From Cyclobacteriaceae bacterium (GTDB lineage: Bacteria; Bacteroidota; Bacteroidia; Cytophagales; Cyclobacteriaceae): 53,249 nt of DNA. Below, in pieces: positions 25,711 to 34,818 of this stretch (its first letter is position 1; every line of letters starts with the position of its first letter). Location: assembly GCA_020832305.1 (NCBI GenBank), contig JAFIEV010000008.1, forward strand, positions 1 through 53,249. The letters run 5' to 3'. The notes beneath the pieces were generated by a model. That model saw only the letters and a list, made by a program, of their open reading frames with translations. It had not been told where the DNA came from and searched no databases. The position numbers were made by a program, and so were the translations under genes.

Positions 25711-26736
25711 TTATAAGGCTTTCGACGAACCCCGTACCACGAGCTCAGGCTTCAATATTTCCCTTCTGAAAGATGGTAAAGACTCCCCAACCTGAAGGCG
25801 ATCGAGCAGTATTTTAGCTGCCAACATACCCATATCATATACCGGCTGCCAAACCGTACTCAGCGAGGGTCTGATAAATGCAGAATATGGCTCATCGTCA
25901 AACCCTACAATCGAAATATCCTCAGGAACGCGACGGCCTACATCCTGAATCCATGACATGGCACCTATAGCCAATGGATCGTTAAAGGCAAAAATAGCAT
26001 CTGGCACATTTGTAAGGTTCATCAAATCACGGGCTATCTCTCTTCCGTGATCCGAAGTAAATCCCTCACTTTCTACCAGCAAACACGCATCCACATCAAG
26101 CCCATGATCTCGCATAGCTTGAAGGTAACCATGCTTTCGGTGATGTGAAATGGATAAACCCGGCGGTCCGCCTATATGTGCTATACGACGGCAACCCGTT
26201 TTAATCAGATATTCTGTGGCTTGCCAGGCCCCGTTATAATCATCTACCAGCACTTTATCGCTATCGAAACCTTCACATTCGCGATCAAACATGACCAATG
26301 GGATGCCATTACCTACTGCTTTTTCAAAGTGGTGGTAGCTTCGGGTCTGGGAAGATGGTGAAAATATTATACCATCAACGCGAATCGACATCAGGGTTTG
26401 AAAAGCCCTTACTTCCTGATTTTCAGATTCATCGGTAGGAATAATGATCAGTTTGTAGCCTGCTGCTGCCACCATGTCCTGTATAGCTGTAATAGCAGTA
26501 GCGAAAAAATAACCGGTGATCTCCGGCACTACCACGCCTATGGAAAAAGTCTTTTTGTGCAGCAAACTTAAAGCCAGCTGATTGGGCTCATATTGCCAGC
26601 GCTCAGCCAGCTGACGCACCAACGCTTTTGTCTCCGCACTGATGGCCGGATGGTTGCGCAAAGCCCGCGAAACGGTAGAAACCGATATATTGAGCTCTTT
26701 TGCCATATCGGCCAATGTTATCTGACTTTTCTTCAT
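25711..26736 (-). CDS. LacI-family transcriptional regulator of the inositol operon
   Basis: 341 residues. N-terminal LacI helix-turn-helix at about 5-50 (ITLADMAKELNISVSTVSRALRN with hinge region LALSLL), then a periplasmic-binding-protein-like sensor domain (SIGVVVPEITGYFFATAI; RRIAHIGGPPG; DAIFAFNDPLAIGAMSWI; SIVGFDDEPYSAFIRPSLSTV). Divergent from the class II aldolase that heads the inositol operon. A perfect palindrome in the intergenic region overlaps its own probable -33 box, suggesting autorepression and control of the operon by an inositol-derived ligand. It replaces the DeoR-type IolR known from Bacillus. Confidence 0.93.
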   Translation of the reverse strand: MKKSQITLADMAKELNISVSTVSRALRNHPAISAETKALVRQLAERWQYEPNQLALSLLHKKTFSIGVVVPEITGYFFATAITAIQDMVAAAGYKLIIIPTDESENQEVRAFQTLMSIRVDGIIFSPSSQTRSYHHFEKAVGNGIPLVMFDRECEGFDSDKVLVDDYNGAWQATEYLIKTGCRRIAHIGGPPGLSISHHRKHGYLQAMRDHGLDVDACLLVESEGFTSDHGREIARDLMNLTNVPDAIFAFNDPLAIGAMSWIQDVGRRVPEDISIVGFDDEPYSAFIRPSLSTVWQPVYDMGMLAAKILLDRLQVGESLPSFRREILKPELVVRGSSKAL

Positions 26737-26799
26737 TCAGCTCAGGTTTATGCAAAGTAAAAATCCATAGATACCTATAAGCACCAGGCCCTACTGCCT

Positions 26800-26808
26800 G
26801 CAAAAATA
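26800..26808 (-). promoter_or_regulatory. Promoter -7 box of the lacI-type regulator
   Basis: Minus strand reads TATTTTTGC, a perfect TAnnTTTG. A TTTG lies 22 bp upstream at the position of the -33 element and falls inside the palindrome at 26828-26843. Predicted leader about 57 nt. Confidence 0.55.
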
Positions 26809-26827
26809 CATTTTTAAATCTTCAAAT

Positions 26828-26843
26828 GTGCAAACCTTTGCAC
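26828..26843. promoter_or_regulatory. Candidate LacI-family operator
   Basis: GTGCAAACCTTTGCAC: perfect 7-bp arms around a 2-bp centre, the size and symmetry of LacI-family sites, though the centre is CC rather than the common CG. It lies between the divergent regulator and the aldolase gene and overlaps the -33 element of the regulator promoter. A further half-site, TGCAAAG, is at 26751-26757. Confidence 0.65.
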
Positions 26844-26909
26844 CATGCTTTTTCAATCACTGGTTGTTTTAGCTGAAATAAATTGCGAATTTGGTGGAAA
26901 ATCAAGCCT

Positions 26910-27872
26910 ATGCTGGTAACCACCAATGAACTTTTTGCCAAATGTTATGGCCGCTATGCCATCCCTGCCATAAATGTATTTACCATGGAGCAGGTTTTGG
27001 CTGTATTTGCCGCTGCCGATGCAGCAGATGCACCGGTGATCGTGCAAACCACACCCGTAGCCAGAGATTATGCCAGTCCAGGTATGCTTCTTTATATGAT
27101 AAAAGCGGCAGCACAAATGTACCCATCCGTGATATACGCTGTACACCTCGACCACGGCAATGAAGCCCATGATTTTGATGCCATTGAAAACGGTGGATAT
27201 TCCTCGGTAATGATAGATGCCTCTCATGATCCTTACGATATAAATGTTTCACAAACCCGTAAAGTAGTTCAAAAAGCCCATGCAAAAGGTATTTCAGTTG
27301 AAGCCGAACTCGGTGTGCTTAGTGGCGTGGAAGATAACATCTCCGTGGATGCCCGTAATGCCTTATATACAAGGCCCGAAGAAGTGGTGGATTTTGTGTC
27401 CAAAACGGGTTGTGATGCACTGGCCGTAGCCGTGGGCACTAGCCATGGCGCTTACAAGTTCTCGGGAGGACAGGGTCTTCAGTTTGATATTTTGCAGAAA
27501 ATTCAGGAACGACTGCCGGGCTTTCCCCTGGTACTGCATGGCGGCTCGTCAGTAGATGTACAGGAAGTATCACGGGTAAATGAAGCAGGTGGTGCTTTGA
27601 AAACCGATGCCAAGGGAGTCGACCCGGAAGAGTTGGTAAAATCCATTCAATATGGCGTTTGCAAAGTAAACATTGCCACCGATGCACGCATACTGTGGAC
27701 CCGCGTACACCGGGAATTCTTCAGGAACCTACCTGAACTGTTTGACCCTGTTATTCCAGGCAAAACATATATACAAGAACTCAAAAAAAGCTGTATAGAA
27801 AAATTCGAATTATTAGGCGCAGCAGGTAAAAGCAGTGTTGAATCATACAGGCCATTTAACCAAATCGCTTAG
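26910..27872 (+). CDS. iolJ: Class II aldolase, probable IolJ-type DKGP aldolase
   Basis: 320 residues from MLVTTNELFAKCYG, preceded by GGTGGA; nine upstream codons in frame are ignored. Zinc-dependent class II fructose-bisphosphate aldolase family: HLDHGNEAHDFDA (zinc His), SVMIDASHDPYDINV, VEAELGVLSGVED, VLHGGSSV and GVCKVNIATD are all present. In this operon it should cleave 2-deoxy-5-keto-gluconate-6-phosphate to dihydroxyacetone phosphate and malonate semialdehyde, the reaction after IolC. First gene of the operon and 145 bp or so from the divergent regulator. A glycolytic role cannot be excluded from sequence alone, but context argues for inositol. Confidence 0.85.
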   Translation: MLVTTNELFAKCYGRYAIPAINVFTMEQVLAVFAAADAADAPVIVQTTPVARDYASPGMLLYMIKAAAQMYPSVIYAVHLDHGNEAHDFDAIENGGYSSVMIDASHDPYDINVSQTRKVVQKAHAKGISVEAELGVLSGVEDNISVDARNALYTRPEEVVDFVSKTGCDALAVAVGTSHGAYKFSGGQGLQFDILQKIQERLPGFPLVLHGGSSVDVQEVSRVNEAGGALKTDAKGVDPEELVKSIQYGVCKVNIATDARILWTRVHREFFRNLPELFDPVIPGKTYIQELKKSCIEKFELLGAAGKSSVESYRPFNQIA

Positions 27873-27909
27873 CCTAACTCCTATCTTATATCTCATTTAA
27901 TTGCAAAAT

Positions 27910-28797
27910 ATGCTTAAAGACAAAAAATATCCTTTACTGGCCAAACCAGAATCTCTTTCCTCAGGTGTGTACCAACGCATACTGAAGGAAGAAGCTGGAT
28001 GGGAATTTCTCAATTTCGAAGCCCGGATGCTGAAAAAAGGCGAAGTATGGAAAGCTGAGACCGGCGACCATGAATTCGGCATCATTCTTCTTTCAGGTAA
28101 TTATACGGCAACTACAAACAAAGGTAGTTGGGCAACCAAAAATGGCAGAAAAAGTGTATTTGAAGGCATCGCCCACACCTTATACCTTCCTCGACATACC
28201 TCCTTTGAAATCTGTGCGGAAAGTGAAATACTTGACCTGGGTATCGGTTGGTGCGAAACAGATCGCGATTTTGATCCGGTTTTTAAAACTCCCGATCAAG
28301 CCGACATCGAAATCAGAGGTGGCGATAATGCCACCCGGCAAATCAATAGCCTGCTACAGCCTGGCTTTCCTTGCCATCGTCTGGTGGCTGTAGAAGTGTA
28401 TACGCCATCAGGCAACTGGAGCTCTTTTCCAGCACATAAGCACGATGAGCGCATAATCAGCCCTGCCGGGGAGTTGTTGGAAGCCCGCCTTGAAGAGACC
28501 TATTTTTACAAAATTGATAAAGCACAGGGCTACGCCATTCAGCAGGTATATACTTCAGACCGCAGACTCGACGAAATAGCTGTAGCCCGCAACAATGATG
28601 TGGTAATGGTGCCCAAAGGCTACCATCCGGTCGCAGCCGGGCATGGATACAATGTTTACTATCTGAATTTCCTGACGGGCAGTGATCAGTCACTGGCCAA
28701 TACACCCGATCCGGATCATACCTGGATCTTTAACTCATGGAAGGGGAAAGACCCCAGAATACCCATGGTAACCGCTGAAATGAACAACAATGCATAA
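27910..28797 (+). CDS. iolB: 5-deoxy-glucuronate isomerase
   Basis: 295 residues from ATG 27910; a TTG three codons upstream is a less likely start. Bicupin isomerase (EC 5.3.1.30) converting 5-deoxy-D-glucuronate to 2-deoxy-5-keto-D-gluconate. Family marks: GVYQRILKEEAGWEFLNFE at the start, VEVYTPSGNWSSFPAHKHDE with the metal-binding His and Glu in the second cupin, ETYFYKI, VMVPKGYHPVAAGHGYNVYYLNFL near the end. Overlaps iolC by 8 bp, so the two are coupled. Cytoplasmic. Confidence 0.95.
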   Translation: MLKDKKYPLLAKPESLSSGVYQRILKEEAGWEFLNFEARMLKKGEVWKAETGDHEFGIILLSGNYTATTNKGSWATKNGRKSVFEGIAHTLYLPRHTSFEICAESEILDLGIGWCETDRDFDPVFKTPDQADIEIRGGDNATRQINSLLQPGFPCHRLVAVEVYTPSGNWSSFPAHKHDERIISPAGELLEARLEETYFYKIDKAQGYAIQQVYTSDRRLDEIAVARNNDVVMVPKGYHPVAAGHGYNVYYLNFLTGSDQSLANTPDPDHTWIFNSWKGKDPRIPMVTAEMNNNA

Positions 28798-29806
28798 AGA
28801 AAAAGCTTACGACCTCATAGCCATCGGACGGTCATCCATAGACCTCTATTCTCAAAATGTTGGCGCTGAATTTATCGACATCAAAGGATTCGATGCCTTT
28901 GTTGGCGGCTCGCCACTCAACATCGCAACCGCCTGCAGCCGGCTGGGAATGAAAGCAGCCCTGCTCACCGGAATAGGCCAGGACAAAGTCGGCGATTTTA
29001 TCCTGAATTTCCTTGAACAGGAAAAGGTGGAAACCCGGTTTATTCCCAGAATACCCGGAGCACGCAGCAGTGCCGTAATACTGGGCATTCAACCGCCAGA
29101 CAAATTTCCACTGGTCTACTATCGCGATAATTGTGCAGACAGTCAGATTACCATCGATCATGTGCTGGCAGCAGGCATTCAGAATTTCCGCCTGGTGGAA
29201 ATATCGGGAACAGCCCTGAATATCGAACCCAGCCGCAGCGCCGTTTTTCATGCTGCCGAAATTGCAAGTCAACATAATATTCCGGTCGTTCTCGATCTGG
29301 ATTTCAGGGCAGATCAATGGACAGATGTGCGTTCATTTGGCGTTACCCTGCGTGCTTTACTCCCCAAGGTTAAGATTGCCATAGGAACCGAAGAAGAAAT
29401 ACTGGCAACCATGCTGCAGGATGCATCACAGGTCACGATTGAACACCAGCAAATATCAGCCCCCACCATCTCCGGTGATATTGACCAGGCCATCCAAAGC
29501 ATTTTACAACTGGGCGTTGAAAACCTGATCGTAAAAAGGGGTTCCGCCGGAGCCACCTGGTTTGACAATAAAGGCAACAGTCAGGATGTGCCAGGCTTTC
29601 CGGTAGAGGTCCTGAATGTGCTGGGCGCCGGCGATGCTTTTGCCAGTGGATTTATTTATGGTTACCTGAATGGCTGGGATCTTTACAAATCGTGCCGAAT
29701 GGGAAATGCCAGCGGTGCACAGGTAGTGCTGCAACCAGGTTGTGCCAATTTTATGCCAACGCTGGAAGAATCAATGGCATTTATTGAAAAATTCGGAGGC
29801 TTTTAA
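28790..29806 (+). CDS. iolC: 5-dehydro-2-deoxygluconokinase
   Basis: 338 residues, PfkB/ribokinase fold (EC 2.7.1.92), phosphorylating 2-deoxy-5-keto-D-gluconate. N-terminal AIGRSSIDLY and the GGSPLNIATACSRLG segment (about 40-55) bind the sugar; the C-terminal PfkB signature NVLGAGDAFASGFIYGYL holds the catalytic Asp near residue 280. Single domain, without the DUF2090 aldolase-like extension found fused to IolC in some Proteobacteria, consistent with a separate aldolase gene at the operon head. Overlaps iolB by 8 bp and is followed by iolD after 26 bp. Confidence 0.95.
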   Translation: MHKEKAYDLIAIGRSSIDLYSQNVGAEFIDIKGFDAFVGGSPLNIATACSRLGMKAALLTGIGQDKVGDFILNFLEQEKVETRFIPRIPGARSSAVILGIQPPDKFPLVYYRDNCADSQITIDHVLAAGIQNFRLVEISGTALNIEPSRSAVFHAAEIASQHNIPVVLDLDFRADQWTDVRSFGVTLRALLPKVKIAIGTEEEILATMLQDASQVTIEHQQISAPTISGDIDQAIQSILQLGVENLIVKRGSAGATWFDNKGNSQDVPGFPVEVLNVLGAGDAFASGFIYGYLNGWDLYKSCRMGNASGAQVVLQPGCANFMPTLEESMAFIEKFGGF

Positions 29807-29832
29807 ACCGGAAAAACCTAAAAATTAACGAC

Positions 29833-31701
29833 ATGAAAACCCAGAAACTCACTACTGCCCAGGCCATTATATCGTATTTGCACCAGCAATATACTGAAAG
29901 AGATGGCTTGCAGCATAAATTCTTTGCCGGCTGTTTCGGTATATTCGGACACGGGAACGTGGGAGGTATTGGCCAGGCGCTGCACCAGATGCCCGAATTC
30001 CGATATTATCAGTCCCGCAACGAACAGGCCATGGTGCATACAGCCACCGCCTATGCCAAAATGAAAAACCGGCTTTCAACCATGGCATGTACTTCATCCA
30101 TTGGACCAGGTGCCTCCAATATGATCACCGGCGCTGCAACGGCAACCATCAACCGCATACCGGTACTGCTTATGCCCGGTGATATATTTGCTTCACGCAG
30201 GGTAGACCCTGCCTTGCAACAACTGGAATACCCTGCTTCTCAGGATTTTTCAGTGAATGACTGCTTTAAACCTGTATCCAGGTACTGGGATCGCATCAAC
30301 CGCCCCGAGCAGATCATCCATGCCCTGCCGGCCATTATGCGGGTGCTCACCTCACAGTCTGAAACCGGCGCCGTAACACTTGCCTTACCACAGGATGTAC
30401 AAGCCGAAGTTTTCGACTTCCCTACAGCGATGTTTGAAAAGAAGATCTGGTACATACCCCGTCCCTTGCCCGATGCAGGTTTAATGCAAAAAGCAGCCGA
30501 CATGATCGCACATGCCAAAGCCCCTATGATTATTGCAGGAGGCGGCATCATATACAGTGAGGCAAGTGAAATACTGAAATCCTTTGTCGAACAAACCGGT
30601 ATCCCTATCGCTGAAACCTTTGCCGGTAAAGGATCACTGCCCTATGATCACCCGCTCAACCTGGGTGCGGTTGGCGCGACCGGCACAGAAGGGGCCAATG
30701 CCTTCAGCCGTGATGCCGACCTTATTATAGGCATAGGCACCCGGTACAGCGATTTCACCACCGCTTCCAAAACGGCCTTTCAAAACGAAAATGTAAAGTT
30801 TATAAATATCAATATTGCCGAATTTGATGCTTTTAAAATGGCAGGATTGGCCCTCACCGGCGATGCCCGGGAAACGCTTAAAAAACTGTCAGAAATGCTT
30901 TCAGGCATTCAAACGCCGGCAGAGTACCAGGATCGCGCCTCTAAGTATAACCTTTCGTGGGATGAAAAAGTAGCAAGTGCCTACCTCCCCGACAGTGTGC
31001 GTGAATTCGCCAGCCAGGCCGAAGTGGTGGGTTGTGTGAATGAATTCTCCGAAGCACGCGATGTGGTATTCTGCGCAGCAGGTAGCCTTCCGGGCGATTT
31101 GCACAAGCTGTGGAGAACCAGAGATCCCAAAGGTTTCCATCTTGAATATGGCTACTCCTGCATGGGGTATGAAATTGCCGGTGGACTCGGTGCTAAAATG
31201 GCCTGTCCCGATCGTGAGATTTACGTGATGGTCGGTGATGGCAGCTACCTGATGATGTCATCAGAAATCATCACTTCAGTACAGGAAGGACATAAACTCA
31301 CGATCATACTTATAGACAACAATGGATATGCCAGCATAGGCGGACTTTCAAAATCGCTGGGCATCGAAGGCTTTGGTACAAAATATCTGTACCGACGCGA
31401 GGAAACAGGACTTATTGATGGCGAAGTACTACCGGTAGATCTCGCCTCCAATGCCGAAAGCCTGGGGGCAGCGGTAATCCGCACCAAAAACATCGCCGAA
31501 CTGGCTGAAGCCTTGAAAAAAGCAAAAAGCATAGATAAAACCACGGTAATCTACATACAGACTGTGCCCGAGCGAAAAATGGCGGGATATGGCTATGCCT
31601 GGTGGGAAGTTCCCATATCAGAAACATCCAATTCAGAAGACGTGCAGAAAGCGGCTGATTCGGTGAAGAAAAATCGTAAAAATCAGAAGTATTTCCTGTA
31701 A
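29833..31701 (+). CDS. iolD: 3D-(3,5/4)-trihydroxycyclohexane-1,2-dione hydrolase
   Basis: 622 residues, a thiamine diphosphate enzyme (EC 3.7.1.22) opening the inosose-derived ring to 5-deoxy-glucuronate. Pyrimidine-binding domain with RNEQAMVHTATAYAKM (catalytic Glu) near residue 65, central domain IIAGGGIIYSEA near 240, and the ThDP motif GDGSYLMMSSEI...DNNGYASIGG near 465-500. The stretch HGNVGGIGQAL near 40 is specific to IolD. Slightly shorter than Bacillus IolD (637). Thirteen bp before the symporter gene. Confidence 0.95.
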   Translation: MKTQKLTTAQAIISYLHQQYTERDGLQHKFFAGCFGIFGHGNVGGIGQALHQMPEFRYYQSRNEQAMVHTATAYAKMKNRLSTMACTSSIGPGASNMITGAATATINRIPVLLMPGDIFASRRVDPALQQLEYPASQDFSVNDCFKPVSRYWDRINRPEQIIHALPAIMRVLTSQSETGAVTLALPQDVQAEVFDFPTAMFEKKIWYIPRPLPDAGLMQKAADMIAHAKAPMIIAGGGIIYSEASEILKSFVEQTGIPIAETFAGKGSLPYDHPLNLGAVGATGTEGANAFSRDADLIIGIGTRYSDFTTASKTAFQNENVKFININIAEFDAFKMAGLALTGDARETLKKLSEMLSGIQTPAEYQDRASKYNLSWDEKVASAYLPDSVREFASQAEVVGCVNEFSEARDVVFCAAGSLPGDLHKLWRTRDPKGFHLEYGYSCMGYEIAGGLGAKMACPDREIYVMVGDGSYLMMSSEIITSVQEGHKLTIILIDNNGYASIGGLSKSLGIEGFGTKYLYRREETGLIDGEVLPVDLASNAESLGAAVIRTKNIAELAEALKKAKSIDKTTVIYIQTVPERKMAGYGYAWWEVPISETSNSEDVQKAADSVKKNRKNQKYFL

Positions 31702-31713
31702 AAACCCCAACCG

Positions 31714-33300
31714 ATGCCAACCTTTATTACGCTCTCGACCTTTCTGGGATTTACCTTGTTTGTCGCCCTGTTTTCCTGGTATAAAACCAGGAAATCGGCC
31801 TTAAATACCCAGGATGGATACTTTCTGGGAGGCCGGAGCCTCACCGGTATGGTGATTGCAGGCTCGATGATTATGACCAATATATCCACAGAACATCTCG
31901 TGGGAATGAATGGGTCTTCGTATAAAAACGGTTTTGTGATCATAGGCTGGGAAGTTACTTCTGCCCTCGCCCTGATCGCTGCGGCAGTGTTCTTTGTGCC
32001 CAAATACCTGAAAATGGGCCTTACCACCATTCCACAGTATCTCGAAAATCGCTTTGATGCTTCCACCCGTTCACTGGTTGCCGTATTTCTCATCGTTTCC
32101 TTCGCAGTCACCTTGCTGCCCATTGTATTGTACACCGGAGCCATTAACCTTGAAAGCATTTTCCAGGTATCCCAGTGGCTGGGCGTAAGCAAAGAAGAAG
32201 GTTTGTTCTATACAGTGCTGGCTGTAGGCGGTCTGGGCTCTGTATATGCAATTTTTGGAGGTCTGCGTGCTGTTGCGATTTCAGATACGGTCAATGGCTA
32301 TGGTCTGCTCATCGGTGGACTGGTCATTCCGCTCATTGCGCTTATAAGCATTGGAGGTGGTAATCCGCTTGATGGGCTGGTGAAGGTTTTTGAAAACAGT
32401 CCTGAGAAATTCAATGTAATCGGCGCTAAAGACTCGGTGCTGCCTTTTGAAACCCTTTTTACCGGACTGATCATCAATCAGCTTTATTTCTGGTGCATGA
32501 ACCAAACCATCATTCAACGCTCATTGGGTGCCAAAAACCTGATAGAAGCCCAGAAAGGTTTGCTTTTTACCGGTGTCTTAAAAATACTGGTACCGTTGAT
32601 CATTGTACTTCCCGGGGTAATTGGATTTTACTATTTCGGTGAAAGTCTGTACCATGACCAGGACAGCGTATACCCAGAGCTGGTCAAAAAAGTTTTACCC
32701 ATGGGTTTCGCCGGATTTTTTGCCGCCGTAGTTATGGGGGCTGTGCTGAGTACTTTTAACAGTGTGCTCAACAGTGCGGCTACCATTTTCAGCGTGGATG
32801 TCTGGAAGCGACTTATCCGGAAAAACACCAAAGACTCCACCCTGGTATTTGTTGGAAAAATCACTTCAACAGTACTGGCGGTAAGTTCTATCGTTTTGGC
32901 GCCAATGGTAGCCAGGGCGCCGGAAGGATTATACCAGCTGCTGCAGCAATTAAATGGCATTTTCTTTATCCCCATTGCCTCCATAATGCTCGCGGGCTTT
33001 TTTCTCAAAAAAATATCAGCCGCTGGCGCTAAAGCAGCCCTTTTTACCGGTCTTGCTTTTTACATCATCACCGTATTTATTCTGAAAGTAGATATTCATT
33101 TTGTGCATATCTGGGGGATTGAGTTCATACTAAACGTGGTCGTGATGTTCGCCGTCTCATGGTTTTATCCTGTAAACAAGGATTTCCATACTATAGATGC
33201 GGGGGTTCTCGACTTGCAGGAATGGAAGTATACCAAACTGGTTTCAGCCATACTCGTGATTGTTACAATTTTAATATACATTCTTTTAGGTCGTGTGTAA
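31714..33300 (+). CDS. SSS-family sodium:inositol symporter (inferred substrate)
   Basis: 528 residues, about 14 membrane helices. SSS signatures: DGYFLGGRSLTGMVIAGSMI at the start, GLRAVAISDTVNGYG near 185, AAVVMGAVLSTFNSVLNSAATIF near 345. It sits inside the inositol operon between iolD and iolA, so it most likely brings in myo-inositol with sodium, in place of the MFS transporter IolT of Bacillus. It belongs to the SGLT-like branch rather than the branch of the uronate symporter at 15393-17051; the two share little sequence beyond family motifs. Confidence 0.9.
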   Translation: MPTFITLSTFLGFTLFVALFSWYKTRKSALNTQDGYFLGGRSLTGMVIAGSMIMTNISTEHLVGMNGSSYKNGFVIIGWEVTSALALIAAAVFFVPKYLKMGLTTIPQYLENRFDASTRSLVAVFLIVSFAVTLLPIVLYTGAINLESIFQVSQWLGVSKEEGLFYTVLAVGGLGSVYAIFGGLRAVAISDTVNGYGLLIGGLVIPLIALISIGGGNPLDGLVKVFENSPEKFNVIGAKDSVLPFETLFTGLIINQLYFWCMNQTIIQRSLGAKNLIEAQKGLLFTGVLKILVPLIIVLPGVIGFYYFGESLYHDQDSVYPELVKKVLPMGFAGFFAAVVMGAVLSTFNSVLNSAATIFSVDVWKRLIRKNTKDSTLVFVGKITSTVLAVSSIVLAPMVARAPEGLYQLLQQLNGIFFIPIASIMLAGFFLKKISAAGAKAALFTGLAFYIITVFILKVDIHFVHIWGIEFILNVVVMFAVSWFYPVNKDFHTIDAGVLDLQEWKYTKLVSAILVIVTILIYILLGRV

Positions 33301-33339
33301 TAATGTTGAATTAGTGGAATTTTTAAAGTAATTGATAAT

Positions 33340-34815
33340 ATGGAAGTTTTAAAAAACTATGTGGGTGGCAGTTGGGTCTCCAGTCGTGAATCCAAAACAA
33401 GTGATGTCATTAACCCTGCCAGCCAGGAAATACTGGCCAGGGTGCCGGTGGGTGAAAAAACCGCCGCTGACCTTGAAGCTGCAGTAAAAATAGCGGCGGA
33501 AGCCTACAAGGAATGGTCGCAGGTGCCGGTAATGCAACGTGTTCAGCCTTTGTACAAACTCAAGCAATTGCTGGAAGATCATATCGATGAGCTTGCCAGA
33601 ATCATCACCATGGAATGCGGTAAAACCTATGTCGAATCAAAAGGGGAATTGCAAAGGGCCATCGAAAACGTGGAAACCGCCTGTGCAGCACCACTGCTTA
33701 TGCAAAGTGAGTTCTCCGAAAATATCGCCCGGGGTGTTGATGAATTTATGATCCGTCAGCCACTGGGGGTTACGGCTTGTATAGCGCCTTTCAATTTTCC
33801 CGGAATGATCCCCTTCTGGTTTTTGCCCTATGCCATTGCCTGTGGCAATACCTTTATACTCAAGCCTTCAGAAAAAGTGCCCCTTACCATGAAAAGGGTA
33901 TTCGAACTGCTGGAAAAAGTCGGGCTGCCCGATGGTGTTATCAATCTGGTGCATGGTGGAAAGGAAACCGTTGATGCCATGCTGGACCACCCTGAAATCA
34001 AATCCATAAGTTTTGTTGGCTCGAGTAAGATTGCCCGTTATGTATATGCCCGGGGCACTGCCAACGGTAAAAGAGTACAGGCACAGGGTGGCGCCAAAAA
34101 CCCCGTGGTAATTCTGCCTGATGCCGACCTTGAGGTATCTACCAATATCATTGCAGACAGTGTATATGGATGTGCCGGTCAGCGTTGCCTGGCAGCCTCT
34201 ACGGTTATCACGGTAGGCGATGATAAAAATGAGATCAAAGATCGTCTGTATGCAATCGCTGAAAAAAGAGTTACAGGATACGGGCTGGAGACAAGTGTTG
34301 AAATGGGGCCGGTTATCAGCGGGGAAAGCAGACAAAGAATAGAATATCTGATTGAAAAGGGCATCAGCGAAGGGGCAAACTTGCTCCTGGATGGTCGCAA
34401 TCCCAAAATTGATGGTTTTGAAAAAGGCAACTTTATCCGGCCAACCATTCTGGAAGGCGTACCCCTGGAAGGTGAAATTATCAAAACCGAAATATTCGGT
34501 CCTGTAATGAGTCTGCTTAAAATGAAAACGGTAGATGAAGCCATTGAATTTATCAATGCCAATTCCTACGGAAACATGGCCTGCTTATTCACAAGCAGTG
34601 GCGCCAGTGCAAGAAAATTCAGAAGTGAAGCGATGGCCGGCAATATTGGCATCAACATCGGGGTAGCGGCTCCTATGGCTCAGTTTCCTTTCAGTGGCTG
34701 GAAAGAAAGCTTTTTCGGCGACCTGCACGGACAAGGAAGACATGCCATCGAATTCTTTACCCAAACCAAGGTGGTGGTAGAAAGATGGCCCAAAGAATGG
34801 ACACGTAAATTTTAA
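33340..34815 (+). CDS. iolA: Methylmalonate/malonate-semialdehyde dehydrogenase (CoA-acylating)
   Basis: 491 residues, aldehyde dehydrogenase fold (EC 1.2.1.18/1.2.1.27). Visible: NFVG-type opening LKNYVGGSWV, IAPFNFPGMIPFWFLPYAI (about 145-163), KPSEKVPLT, SFVGSSKIARYVY, catalytic Cys in GCAGQRCLAAS near residue 283, and the C-terminal FPFSGWKESFFGDLHGQG, all diagnostic for the CoA-dependent MmsA/IolA subgroup. It ends the pathway by turning malonate semialdehyde into acetyl-CoA and CO2. Separated from iolE by 3 bp. Confidence 0.95.
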   Translation: MEVLKNYVGGSWVSSRESKTSDVINPASQEILARVPVGEKTAADLEAAVKIAAEAYKEWSQVPVMQRVQPLYKLKQLLEDHIDELARIITMECGKTYVESKGELQRAIENVETACAAPLLMQSEFSENIARGVDEFMIRQPLGVTACIAPFNFPGMIPFWFLPYAIACGNTFILKPSEKVPLTMKRVFELLEKVGLPDGVINLVHGGKETVDAMLDHPEIKSISFVGSSKIARYVYARGTANGKRVQAQGGAKNPVVILPDADLEVSTNIIADSVYGCAGQRCLAASTVITVGDDKNEIKDRLYAIAEKRVTGYGLETSVEMGPVISGESRQRIEYLIEKGISEGANLLLDGRNPKIDGFEKGNFIRPTILEGVPLEGEIIKTEIFGPVMSLLKMKTVDEAIEFINANSYGNMACLFTSSGASARKFRSEAMAGNIGINIGVAAPMAQFPFSGWKESFFGDLHGQGRHAIEFFTQTKVVVERWPKEWTRKF

Positions 34816-34818
34816 ATC

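Noticed and set aside
27901-27909. TTG start for iolB
   Set aside because: ATG three codons later is preferred and loses no conserved residue.
28832-29317. 161-codon minus-strand frame
   Set aside because: Antisense to iolC, which has unambiguous PfkB motifs.
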